Source of the DNA: Alphaproteobacteria bacterium UBA2966
Lineage (GTDB): Bacteria; Pseudomonadota; Alphaproteobacteria; UBA2966
Assembly (NCBI GenBank): GCA_002348365.1
Contig: DEBC01000091.1
Coordinates: 17,059-26,571 of the forward strand
Direction: 5' to 3'
Length of the DNA: 9,513 bases
The position numbers and the translations under genes are program-made. Position 1 is the stretch's first letter. Each line of letters begins with the position of its first letter. The notes below the pieces were generated by a model, which saw nothing but the letters and a program-made list of their open reading frames with translations, was not told the origin of the DNA and ran no database searches. Below, piece by piece: positions 1-6,150 of this stretch.

Positions 1-593
1 ACGACCTGTTCGCCGAACAGATCGGTCTCGCATTCTTCCTTAAATGTCGTCTCGATGATCCCGGCACGTCCACCGCCGATCGCACAAGCATACGACAATC
101 CGATCTCCTGGGCGTTGCCGGATGAGTCCTGTTGTACTGCGAGGAGACAGGGCACACCCCCGCCCCGCTGGTACTCCGAGCGAACCGTGTGGCCCGGGCC
201 TTTCGGCGCAATCATGAATATGTCGAGATCGTCCCGTGGCTCGATCAGCCGGAAATGAATGTTGAGTCCGTGTGCGAATGCGAGGGCCGACCCCGGCTTG
301 AGATTCCCGGCCAAATGGTCGTTATAGAGTTCGGCCTGCAGTTCGTCCGGCGCCAGAACCATGACGACATCAGCCCACGCCGCCGCGTCGGCCGGTGTCA
401 TGACCTCGAACCCGGCATCCTTCGCCTTCGCGGCGCTGGCTGAGTTCGGGCGGAGGGCAACGCGAACTTCGCCGACCCCGGATTCCTTCAAATTATGGGC
501 ATGCGCATGTCCCTGGCTGCCATATCCGACGATCACGATCTTCTTGCCCTTGATCAAGTTCACGTCGGCGTCGCGGTCGTAATACACACGCAT
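1..593 (-). CDS. ilvC: Ketol-acid reductoisomerase (NADP+), N-terminal part, cut by the window edge
   Basis: IlvC catalyses the Mg2+-dependent isomerisation and NADPH reduction of acetolactate and acetohydroxybutyrate, the second step of Val/Ile/Leu synthesis, in the cytoplasm. The 197 full codons visible begin MRVYYDRDADVNLIKGKKI. They contain the Rossmann motif GYGSQGHAHAHNL (about residues 23-35), a phosphate-binding loop LRPNSAS (47-53) of the NADPH type, FAHGLNIHF with H108, the KGPGHTVRSEY segment (131-141), and TFKEECETDLFGEQ with the Mg2+ ligands D191 and E195. Class I enzymes have about 340 residues, so roughly 40% is missing off the left edge. The ATG at 593 has a good GGGAGG ribosome site about 8 bases upstream. 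ilvC follows ilvN by 77 bases on the same strand, so it probably belongs to the ilvBNC operon. Identification is firm. Confidence 0.97.
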   Translation of the reverse strand, partial: MRVYYDRDADVNLIKGKKIVIVGYGSQGHAHAHNLKESGVGEVRVALRPNSASAAKAKDAGFEVMTPADAAAWADVVMVLAPDELQAELYNDHLAGNLKPGSALAFAHGLNIHFRLIEPRDDLDIFMIAPKGPGHTVRSEYQRGGGVPCLLAVQQDSSGNAQEIGLSYACAIGGGRAGIIETTFKEECETDLFGEQV

Positions 594-634
594 TTCTGCG
601 TCCTCCCTTTTTCTGAATCCATCTACCCGTCGCT

Positions 635-654
635 GCCAAGCGGTCCCGCTCGGC
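635..654 (-). other. Hairpin in the ilvN-ilvC gap
   Basis: On the minus strand an 8-bp stem (GCCGAGCG / CGCTTGGC, one G-U pair) closes a GGAC tetraloop. It lies 16 bases after the ilvN stop and about 41 bases before the ilvC start. No T-run follows, so it is not a standard terminator. It could be an mRNA-stability or processing element, or chance in GC-rich DNA. I see no clear promoter for ilvC in the gap. Confidence 0.3.
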
Positions 655-670
655 CTTCGTCAGAGGTGGG

Positions 671-1222
671 CTACATGGGTCTCGTGCCCCTTGAGATCGC
701 CACAACCCCCGTCCGGGATACGTCGACGAGCCCCAGGGGCTTCATCAATTCGATAAAGGCATCGAGCTTGTCAGTCGATCCCGTCATCTCGAAAACAAAA
801 GACTCGGCCGTGCTGTCTACCACGCGGGCCCGGAAAATATCAGCAATGCGCAGACTTTCGACTCGCTTATCCCCGGTTCCCCGAACCTTGATCAATGCCA
901 GCTCCCGCTCCACCGAAGGTCCGTCGACGGTCAGATCCATGACCTTGTGGACGGGTACCAAACGTTCGAGCTGTGCCTTGATCTGCTCAATCACCATCGG
1001 CGTGCCCGACGTCACCAATGTGATGCGCGAGAGCTTCTCCTCGGTGTCCACCTCGGCGACCACCAGGCTCTCGATGTTGTAGCCACGTCCCGAGAACAAA
1101 CCGATGACGCGTGCAAGCACGCCGGCTTCATTGTCTACCAGGACAGCGATGGTGTGATAGCGCTCTTGGGGTTCCAAGGTGATTTCCTTCGGCGAGACGG
1201 GGCCGGAAACGTCCCGGGCCAC
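671..1222 (-). CDS. ilvN: Acetolactate synthase small (regulatory) subunit
   Basis: This is the regulatory subunit of acetohydroxyacid synthase; it raises activity of the catalytic subunit and mediates valine feedback inhibition. The 183-residue protein has an ACT domain at about residues 22-95 (TIAVLVDNEAGVLARVIGLF, then SGRGYNIESL) and a C-terminal ALS small-subunit domain at about 100-175, ending ARTG-like as SRTGVVAISRGTRPM. By alignment in memory with E. coli IlvH, residues linked to valine binding (N11, G14, N29) correspond to N31, G34 and N49 here, so the enzyme should be valine-sensitive; this is inference. The start is a GTG at 1222: an in-frame TGA lies 15 bases further upstream and no ATG is available before the ACT domain. 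No good ribosome site is visible, and ilvB stops only 26 bases upstream, which suggests translational coupling. The N-terminal lead of about 20 residues is poorly conserved, as is usual. Confidence 0.95.
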   Translation of the reverse strand: MARDVSGPVSPKEITLEPQERYHTIAVLVDNEAGVLARVIGLFSGRGYNIESLVVAEVDTEEKLSRITLVTSGTPMVIEQIKAQLERLVPVHKVMDLTVDGPSVERELALIKVRGTGDKRVESLRIADIFRARVVDSTAESFVFEMTGSTDKLDAFIELMKPLGLVDVSRTGVVAISRGTRPM

Positions 1223-1248
1223 CGACCCGGGAATTCACAGCCGCTGGC

Positions 1249-3003
1249 TCAGACCATCGCCAATCCGTCTTCGTTGACCTCTGCCTCCCCATTGGGCCCA
1301 AGCAGCATGTCGTAGTGCGCCGACCCCGCCGGAATCATCGGGAAGCAGTTTTCATCCGGGTCCACCTGAATGTCGGCTATCACCGGACCATCGGTCTCGA
1401 TCATCTCCTCGATGACCTTGTCGAGCTCTCCCGGCTTACTGGCGATGAGGCCGGTCACGCCGAACGATTCCGCCAGTTTCACGAAATCGGGCAGCGAATC
1501 CATATAGCTTTCGGCATAGCGGCCCCCGTGGAGAAGTTCCTGCCATTGACGAACCATGCCCATGTATCGGTTGTTCAGCAGGAAGATCTTCACCGGTGTA
1601 CGGTGCTGCACGGCCGTCGACAGTTCCTGGATACACATCATCAGCGATGCCTCACCAGTCACGCAGATGACGGTGGAATCGGGGTGGGCAACCTGAACAC
1701 CGATCGCCGCCGGCAGGCCGTATCCCATCGTACCCAGGCCACCTGACGTCATCCATCGGTTGGGCTTGTCGAAGGGAAGAAACTGCGCCGCCCACATCTG
1801 GTGTTGGCCGACATCGGTCGTCACGTAGGTATCCTTCTCCTTGCTTAGTTCGCGCAGACGTTCCAGGGCGTACTGAGGCTTGATAAGGCCATCGCCCTGC
1901 TCGTAGCGAAGACTGTTACGGCTGCGCCACTTGTCGATCTGGCTCCACCAGTCCTCAACGGCCTGGGAATCCGCCTTTCGCCCCGACGCTTTCCAGACCT
2001 TGATCATGTCCTCCAGCACATGGGCGCAGTCACCGATTATCGGGACGTCGACTTGAACGTTCTTGTTGATGGACGACGGATCAATGTCGATGTGGATCTT
2101 CGTGGACCCTTTGCTGAATTCATCGAGCCGACCGGTGATCCTGTCGTCAAACCGCGCACCCACGGCGACCATGACATCGCAACCCGCCATGGCGAGATTG
2201 GCCTCATAGGTGCCATGCATACCGAGCATGCCGAGCCATTGGGAGTCCGATGCCGGAAAACAACCCAGGCCCATCAACGTGCTGGTAATGGGATATCCCG
2301 TAAGGCGGACGAATTCAGTCAACAGCTGCGAGGCTGCGGGACCGGAGTTCACCACTCCACCGCCGGAGTAGAACATGGGACGCTTCGCCTCGAGCAACAG
2401 CTCCACAGCCTGCTCGATGGCCGTCAGGTCGCCCTTCAACTGAGGACGATAGGTCTTGTGGCGGATGGCCTCGGGCGCCACGTATTCACCCTCTGCTATC
2501 GAGACATCTTTGGGAATGTCGACGACCACCGGGCCGGGCCGGCCCGAGTTCGCCACGTAAAACGCCTCGTGGATGGTCCGCGCCAGGTCGTTGACGTCTT
2601 TCACGAGATAATTGTGCTTGGTGCAGGGTCGCGTGATGCCGACCGTATCGGCTTCCTGAAAGGCGTCATTGCCGATCAAGTGCGTGGCAACCTGTCCGGT
2701 CAGGCACACCATGGGAATGCTGTCCATCATGGCATCGGTCAATCCGGTGACCGCATTGGTTGCGCCAGGACCGGAGGTCACAAGGACCACACCGGCCTTA
2801 CCCGTGGAGCGTGCATAACCTTCCGCCATGTGGGTCGCTCCCTGCTCGTGTCGCACGAGCACGTGACGAATCCGGTTCTGCTGGAACATGGTGTCGTAGA
2901 GTGGAAGTACAGCGCCGCCCGGGTACCCGAAAATGACATCGACTCCCTGATCTTCAAGAGCCTTGAGGACGATATGTGACCCCGACATGCACGCGTTAGG
3001 CAT
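1249..3003 (-). CDS. ilvB: Acetolactate synthase large (catalytic) subunit
   Basis: This is the catalytic ThDP/FAD subunit of acetohydroxyacid synthase (also called ilvI in related genomes); it condenses pyruvate with pyruvate or 2-oxobutyrate. It has 584 residues, normal for the family. From N to C: the ThDP pyrimidine domain with GYPGGAVLPLYD and catalytic E53 in RHEQGATHMAEGYA; the LTSGPGATNA-type loop (here VTSGPGATNAVTGLTDAM); GNDAFQEADTVGITRPCTKH; a central FAD domain; and the ThDP pyrophosphate domain with TGEAS (449-453) and LLNNRYMGMVRQWQELLHGG (476 onward). The usual GDG of the metal-binding motif reads GEA here. I chose ATG at 3003 because it has a GTGGG sequence about 11 bases upstream and gives the family N-terminus. 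The frame stays open to 3090, but that extension (MRRRDGPVFF...) overlaps the leader terminator and is unlikely to be coded. A second ATG at 2988 lacks a ribosome site. Confidence 0.96.
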   Translation of the reverse strand: MPNACMSGSHIVLKALEDQGVDVIFGYPGGAVLPLYDTMFQQNRIRHVLVRHEQGATHMAEGYARSTGKAGVVLVTSGPGATNAVTGLTDAMMDSIPMVCLTGQVATHLIGNDAFQEADTVGITRPCTKHNYLVKDVNDLARTIHEAFYVANSGRPGPVVVDIPKDVSIAEGEYVAPEAIRHKTYRPQLKGDLTAIEQAVELLLEAKRPMFYSGGGVVNSGPAASQLLTEFVRLTGYPITSTLMGLGCFPASDSQWLGMLGMHGTYEANLAMAGCDVMVAVGARFDDRITGRLDEFSKGSTKIHIDIDPSSINKNVQVDVPIIGDCAHVLEDMIKVWKASGRKADSQAVEDWWSQIDKWRSRNSLRYEQGDGLIKPQYALERLRELSKEKDTYVTTDVGQHQMWAAQFLPFDKPNRWMTSGGLGTMGYGLPAAIGVQVAHPDSTVICVTGEASLMMCIQELSTAVQHRTPVKIFLLNNRYMGMVRQWQELLHGGRYAESYMDSLPDFVKLAESFGVTGLIASKPGELDKVIEEMIETDGPVIADIQVDPDENCFPMIPAGSAHYDMLLGPNGEAEVNEDGLAMV

Positions 3004-3060
3004 TCTTTTGTTCCCACTATTGCGACGAAACCACCCGGCGCCGTTCAGCCCCAGGCGGTC

Positions 3061-3108
3061 AAAAAAAACCGGGCCGTCGCGTCGCCGCAACTGAACGCCC
3101 AGGCCCGG
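3061..3108 (-). terminator. Rho-independent terminator between miaA and ilvB (possible ilvB leader attenuator)
   Basis: On the minus strand the perfect inverted repeat CCGGGCC / GGCCCGG (3102-3108 with 3069-3075) is followed directly by eight T (3061-3068). The 26-base loop can form an inner GCGT/ACGC stem. It starts 30 bases after the miaA stop and ends 57 bases before the ilvB ATG. It is either the miaA terminator or, if ilvB starts from the promoter candidate at 3121-3149, a leader terminator through which the ilvBN polymerase must read. No Ile/Val/Leu-rich leader peptide is visible. Confidence 0.8.
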
Positions 3109-3120
3109 AAATTCCGCGAC

Positions 3121-3149
3121 AAACTATCCCTTGCCGTTCAAGGGGTCAA
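3121..3149 (-). promoter_or_regulatory. Candidate sigma70-type promoter for ilvB, overlapping the miaA stop
   Basis: On the minus strand TTGACC (3144-3149, 5 of 6 matches to the -35 consensus) is followed after 17 bases by TAGTTT (3121-3126, a poor -10 with 3 of 6). The predicted transcript would start near 3114 and carry a leader of about 110 bases with the terminator hairpin. Only 57 bases lie between the T-run and ilvB, with no clear promoter in them, which favours a start upstream of the hairpin. The weak -10 makes this tentative. Confidence 0.33.
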
Positions 3150-4100
3150 TATAAACTGACGAATAAATGAAAAGATTTCTGGAAAAAAACTTTCCAAATC
3201 TTGCGCTACATATTTCTGCCAATCCGCCATCCTGTTCCGTGCCCAGGTCATCTGGCGTTTTGCGTAGCGCCGCGTCGCCTGTTGGCCCGCCGCGATCGCG
3301 TCATCCAGAGAGGTATCGCCATGCAGATGTCCCGCAATCTCCCGGACGCCCACCGCTTTCATCAGGGGGTGTGATTGAGGGATCGATTGCAACAGCAGGC
3401 GGCTCACTTCTTCCAGTGCGCCCTCGGCGATCATCCGTTCGAACCGCCGATCACATTTGGCGTAGAGGATTTCGCGTGGCGGCATCAGAACGATCCTGGC
3501 AACAGCATCGGGTGCGCCCATGGACCGTTGATCGTCGCGCTGCCATTCCGCCAGGGACCGACCCGTGGCCTCGATGACCTCCCAGGCACGCAGCATGCGC
3601 TGAGGATCAGAAGGTCGTACCCTGGCCGCCATCGCCGGATCTCCTTCCGCCAGTTCAGTGTGAAACTGAGCATTACCCAATTGATCGAGCCGTTCACGGC
3701 CTTGTTGCCGAATGGCATCAGGAATGTCGGGAACCTGCGCCAGGCCATCCGTCAGCGCCTGGAAATAGAGACCGGTGCCGCCGACAACGATGGGCAACCG
3801 TCCAGCCTCGTGTGCCTTGGCGATTTCATGGGCGGCAAGGTCGCGCCAACGACCCGCCGAGCATCGCTGGCTGCCCGAAAAAATGCCGTAGAGACGGTGG
3901 GGGACCTTTTGCTCTTCATCACCGGAAGGCCGCGCGGTAAGAACTCTCAGGTCACGATAGACCTGCATGCTGTCCGAATTTATGATCGTCGCCCCACCCG
4001 ACGGCTCCAGTTCCTGGGCCAGGGCCAGCGCAAGCTGGGATTTGCCACTGCCTGTGGGGCCGGCAATCAAGACACTACGTGGGGACGTGCGGCTTGGCAT
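3138..4100 (-). CDS. miaA: tRNA dimethylallyltransferase
   Basis: MiaA transfers the dimethylallyl group from DMAPP to N6 of A37 in tRNAs that read codons starting with U. The 320-residue protein is of normal length. It shows the P-loop GPTGSGKS (14-21), INSDSMQVYRDL (40-51) with the catalytic Asp region, VPHRLYG (67-72), VVGGTGLYFQAL (105-116), the VRPSDPQRMLRAWEV segment (161-175), MKAVGVREI (247-255) and QATRRYAKRQMTWARN (274-289), all hallmarks of the family. The ATG at 4100 starts just before the P-loop strand; a weak AAGG lies about 12 bases upstream. It is divergent from serB across 84 bases and lies upstream of ilvB on the same strand, an arrangement I recall from other Alphaproteobacteria. 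The 3' end overlaps a possible ilvB promoter. Confidence 0.97.
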   Translation of the reverse strand: MPSRTSPRSVLIAGPTGSGKSQLALALAQELEPSGGATIINSDSMQVYRDLRVLTARPSGDEEQKVPHRLYGIFSGSQRCSAGRWRDLAAHEIAKAHEAGRLPIVVGGTGLYFQALTDGLAQVPDIPDAIRQQGRERLDQLGNAQFHTELAEGDPAMAARVRPSDPQRMLRAWEVIEATGRSLAEWQRDDQRSMGAPDAVARIVLMPPREILYAKCDRRFERMIAEGALEEVSRLLLQSIPQSHPLMKAVGVREIAGHLHGDTSLDDAIAAGQQATRRYAKRQMTWARNRMADWQKYVAQDLESFFPEIFSFIRQFILTP

Positions 4101-4112
4101 CGGTTCTACGCC

Positions 4113-4141
4113 TTGAAACTGCCCGTATCGCGCATGCTAAT
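4113..4141 (+). promoter_or_regulatory. Candidate sigma70-type promoter for serB
   Basis: TTGAAA (4113-4118, 5 of 6) is followed after exactly 17 bases by GCTAAT (4136-4141, 4 of 6). It would start transcription near 4148, giving a 5' leader of about 37 bases before the serB TTG. It lies in the 84-base divergent gap between miaA and serB. I could not find an equally good promoter pointing toward miaA. Confidence 0.4.
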
Positions 4142-4184
4142 CCACGTCCTTCAGATGCGTTGCACTTGATCGTGAGGAACCGAT

Positions 4185-5084
4185 TTGACCTACGTGGTCA
4201 CACTCATCAGTGATCCGAACATAACGCCGATCACCTCCGCGGTCATCGAAGCGGTGCGCAATGCACTGGAGAATGCGGGCGAACGAACCGGCGACCCGGA
4301 CTGGTTGTCAGAAGGCCGGGCCTGCGATATGTCCTTCGGCAGCGACGTTCCCGGCGACAACTTACGCGTGGTCCGCTCGGCCCTGAATGGCGCCGCCATC
4401 AATGCAGCCATTCAGACGTCAGACCATCGCCGCAAGAAGCTTCTGGTCGCCGATATGGATTCCACCATCATTCAGCAGGAATGCATCGACGAGATCGCCG
4501 ACTTCGTAGGTTGTCGTGCCGAAGTCTCTGCCATCACGGAACGTGCCATGCGGGGCGAACTGGACTTCCCAGAAGCCGTCCGTGCCCGGGCTTCGATGTT
4601 TGCGGGACTGGATGCAGACGCGCTCGACCGTGCTTATTACGAACGCATCACGCTGACGCCGGGCGCCGAGACCCTGGTGCGTGTCATGCGTGACAACGGG
4701 GCCGTTACGGCACTCGTGTCGGGCGGGTTCACACAGTTCACAGGCCGCGTCGCGGAACGGACAGGGTTCGATCATCATCACGGGAACGAACTCGAGATCA
4801 CTTCAGGCAAGCTCACCGGCAGGGCTATCGAACCCATCAATGGCGGTGAGACGAAGGTAGAGTTGCTGAACCACTACTGCCGGGAACTCGGCATCACGCC
4901 CGAACTCGCCCTCGCGGTGGGAGATGGGGCCAACGATATCCCCATGATCGAAGCTGCGGGTCTGGGAGTGTCATTCCATGGGAAACCCCGTGTCGCGGCA
5001 GCGTCCGATGCGCAAATCCAGTTTGGCGACCTCACCGCACTGCTCTACCTGCAGGGATACCGCGACGCTGAGATATACGGGTGA
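4185..5084 (+). CDS. serB: Phosphoserine phosphatase (HAD family)
   Basis: SerB hydrolyses O-phosphoserine to L-serine, the last step of the phosphorylated serine pathway, in the cytoplasm. The 299-residue protein has a divergent N-terminal ACT-like region (about 1-80) and a HAD phosphatase core. Motif I is VADMDSTII with nucleophile D90 and acid/base D92; QQECIDEIADF (97-107) follows, as in SerB proteins. The cap domain spans about 100-155. Motif II is LVSGGF (S179), the conserved Lys is K224 in GGETKVELL, and motif III is GDGANDIPM (246-254). The start is a TTG at 4185: an in-frame TGA lies four codons upstream, and GAGGA (4174-4178) sits 6 bases before the TTG. A GTG at 4194 is an alternative but is worse placed. 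It is transcribed away from miaA. No T-rich terminator is seen after the stop. Confidence 0.96.
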   Translation: MTYVVTLISDPNITPITSAVIEAVRNALENAGERTGDPDWLSEGRACDMSFGSDVPGDNLRVVRSALNGAAINAAIQTSDHRRKKLLVADMDSTIIQQECIDEIADFVGCRAEVSAITERAMRGELDFPEAVRARASMFAGLDADALDRAYYERITLTPGAETLVRVMRDNGAVTALVSGGFTQFTGRVAERTGFDHHHGNELEITSGKLTGRAIEPINGGETKVELLNHYCRELGITPELALAVGDGANDIPMIEAAGLGVSFHGKPRVAAASDAQIQFGDLTALLYLQGYRDAEIYG

Positions 5085-5279
5085 TAGCGCGGCAAGGCCC
5101 GCCTAGATCCCCGGTACTCATATTTGGGCGGGAGGGAGAAGCTGAATTTGTACTGCGATCAATGCACGCATGAATGTGACCTTGGCGACCGCTGACAGAG
5201 CCACCGAACATCTTCAGCTCCTGACGAGATTGTTCGCTTGTGACCGATGCGGATCAGAATCATCTGAGTTGGTTTCCGT
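5085..5279. other. Gene-free interval downstream of serB
   Basis: These 195 bases carry no recognisable gene. CCCGCC (5098-5103) and GGCGGG (5127-5132) could pair across 23 bases, but no T-run follows, so I do not call a terminator for serB. Two short frames contain paired cysteines (CDQCTHEC near 5154 and CDRCGS near 5243), in different phases; neither matches a family I know. The interval may be decayed sequence linked to the pseudogene next to it. Confidence 0.5.
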
Positions 5280-5837
5280 TCAATCGCGAAGCAAGGAACA
5301 ATGGGGGCGCGTCATGAGGCGCTCCAGGTAGCGGACCAATGCAGGACACTCGTCAAGAAGGTCCTGACGGCGGCCCCAATTCGAACACCATGCCACGATG
5401 ATGTCGGTCACGGTGAACCGGTCATCAACGAGATAGTCGTGCTCGGCCAAATGGGCGTCCAGCACCGAGGCGGCGCGTTTGAACATCTTGGCATTCTGTG
5501 CTAGCCCCGCGCTGATGCGTTCATCCTCGGGCAGCACGTAGGTGTTGACGAAGGAATTCGACAGCCATGCTTCCATTTCAGTCAAGCAGAACGAAACCCA
5601 CTGGTCGTGCTCGGCGCGGGCGAACGTGCCCGACTTGGCAATCAGATCCGCATCGGGGACACGATCGGCGATGTGGGTACAAATGGCCGCGGATTCGAAC
5701 AGATTCCGGCCGTCGATGACCGCCACCGGTACCTTGGCCAGGGGGTGAAACTGCCGCAGCTCTTCCCGGCTGGCCAGGTCATTGCGATCGATGAAGGTGT
5801 ATTCAACGCGGGCTTCGTCCAGTGTCCATTGGTTGGG
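5280..5837 (-). pseudogene. 5'-truncated glutathione S-transferase-like gene
   Basis: The frame codes for 185 residues that read as a GST: the second half of the thioredoxin-fold N-domain (WTLDEARVEYTFIDRND, then QFHPLAKVPVAVIDG with the cis-Pro loop VPV, and NLFESAAICTHIADR with the glutathione-binding ES pair), then an all-helical C-domain with YLVDDRFTVTDIIVAWCSNW, which carries the usual D of the GST helix-6 motif. Full-length GSTs begin about 15-20 residues earlier with a beta strand and the catalytic Ser/Tyr/Cys region. Here an in-frame TAA (5838-5840) stands four codons before the W of WTLDEA, and there is no ATG, GTG or TTG until a GTG at 5726, after half of the N-domain. The other two frames upstream do not restore the missing part. 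It is probably a dead, 5'-truncated copy; a start at 5726 would give a 148-residue protein unlikely to bind glutathione. It sits alone between convergent serB and degP. Confidence 0.65.
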
Positions 5838-6150
5838 TTAATGGCTGCGAACCGTTGACTGCGCAGAGCCCTACGGAATACTTGCCCGACCAAAACCGCG
5901 TAGTGGTGAGAAATCTCATTGATACTTGAATAGCCGCTTCTGGCTGCACCTGGTCAAAAACTGAGGCGTGAACCCACGACGGCTTGCCAAAGCACAGCAG
6001 ACACTTTGCACACTTTTAACGAAGCCACAGTTGGTTCAGAATCACCGCGACACAGGGATCAACGTTTCAGGTCGAAAGGCTTCGAAGCGGCCAGCTTCAC
6101 CCTCTCCGATCACGGAGAGGGTGAGAACAAGGGCATATGAGCGCCGACGG
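5838..6150. other. Gene-free interval between the GST pseudogene and degP
   Basis: About 313 bases without a supported gene. Frames that run through it from either side are not protein-like. It holds the strong palindrome at 6097-6124, and next to it GCTTCGAAGC (6079-6088) followed by another GCTTC at 6094-6098, which gives a second possible 5-bp hairpin. I see no tRNA, no insertion-sequence ends and no direct target repeats around the pseudogene. Confidence 0.5.
6097..6124. repeat. Perfect 12-bp inverted repeat, REP-like or degP terminator
   Basis: TCACCCTCTCCG (6097-6108) and CGGAGAGGGTGA (6113-6124) are perfect complements around the loop ATCA. The hairpin starts 26 bases after the degP stop on the minus strand. 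There is no T-run on either side, so it is not a classical intrinsic terminator, though such a stem could stabilise the 3' end of degP mRNA. The CCCTCTCC...GGAGAGGG style recalls palindromic intergenic repeats seen in many Proteobacteria; only one copy is present in this window. Confidence 0.6.

Noticed and set aside
2020..2979. A 319-codon open frame on the plus strand opposite ilvB
   Set aside because: It is antisense to a well-conserved acetolactate synthase gene; its His/Arg/Gly-rich translation is typical of a mirror frame.
3004..3090. In-frame N-terminal extension of ilvB by 29 residues
   Set aside because: It would run through the T-run of the terminator, has no family similarity, and the ATG at 3003 gives the normal N-terminus.
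3375..4169. A 264-codon open frame on the plus strand opposite miaA
   Set aside because: It is antisense to miaA, has no family motif, and no ribosome site was found.
5642..5893. A minus-strand 83-codon frame overlapping the GST 5' end
   Set aside because: Its translation is unlike the GST N-terminal domain and the GST frame continues underneath it, so it does not supply the missing part.
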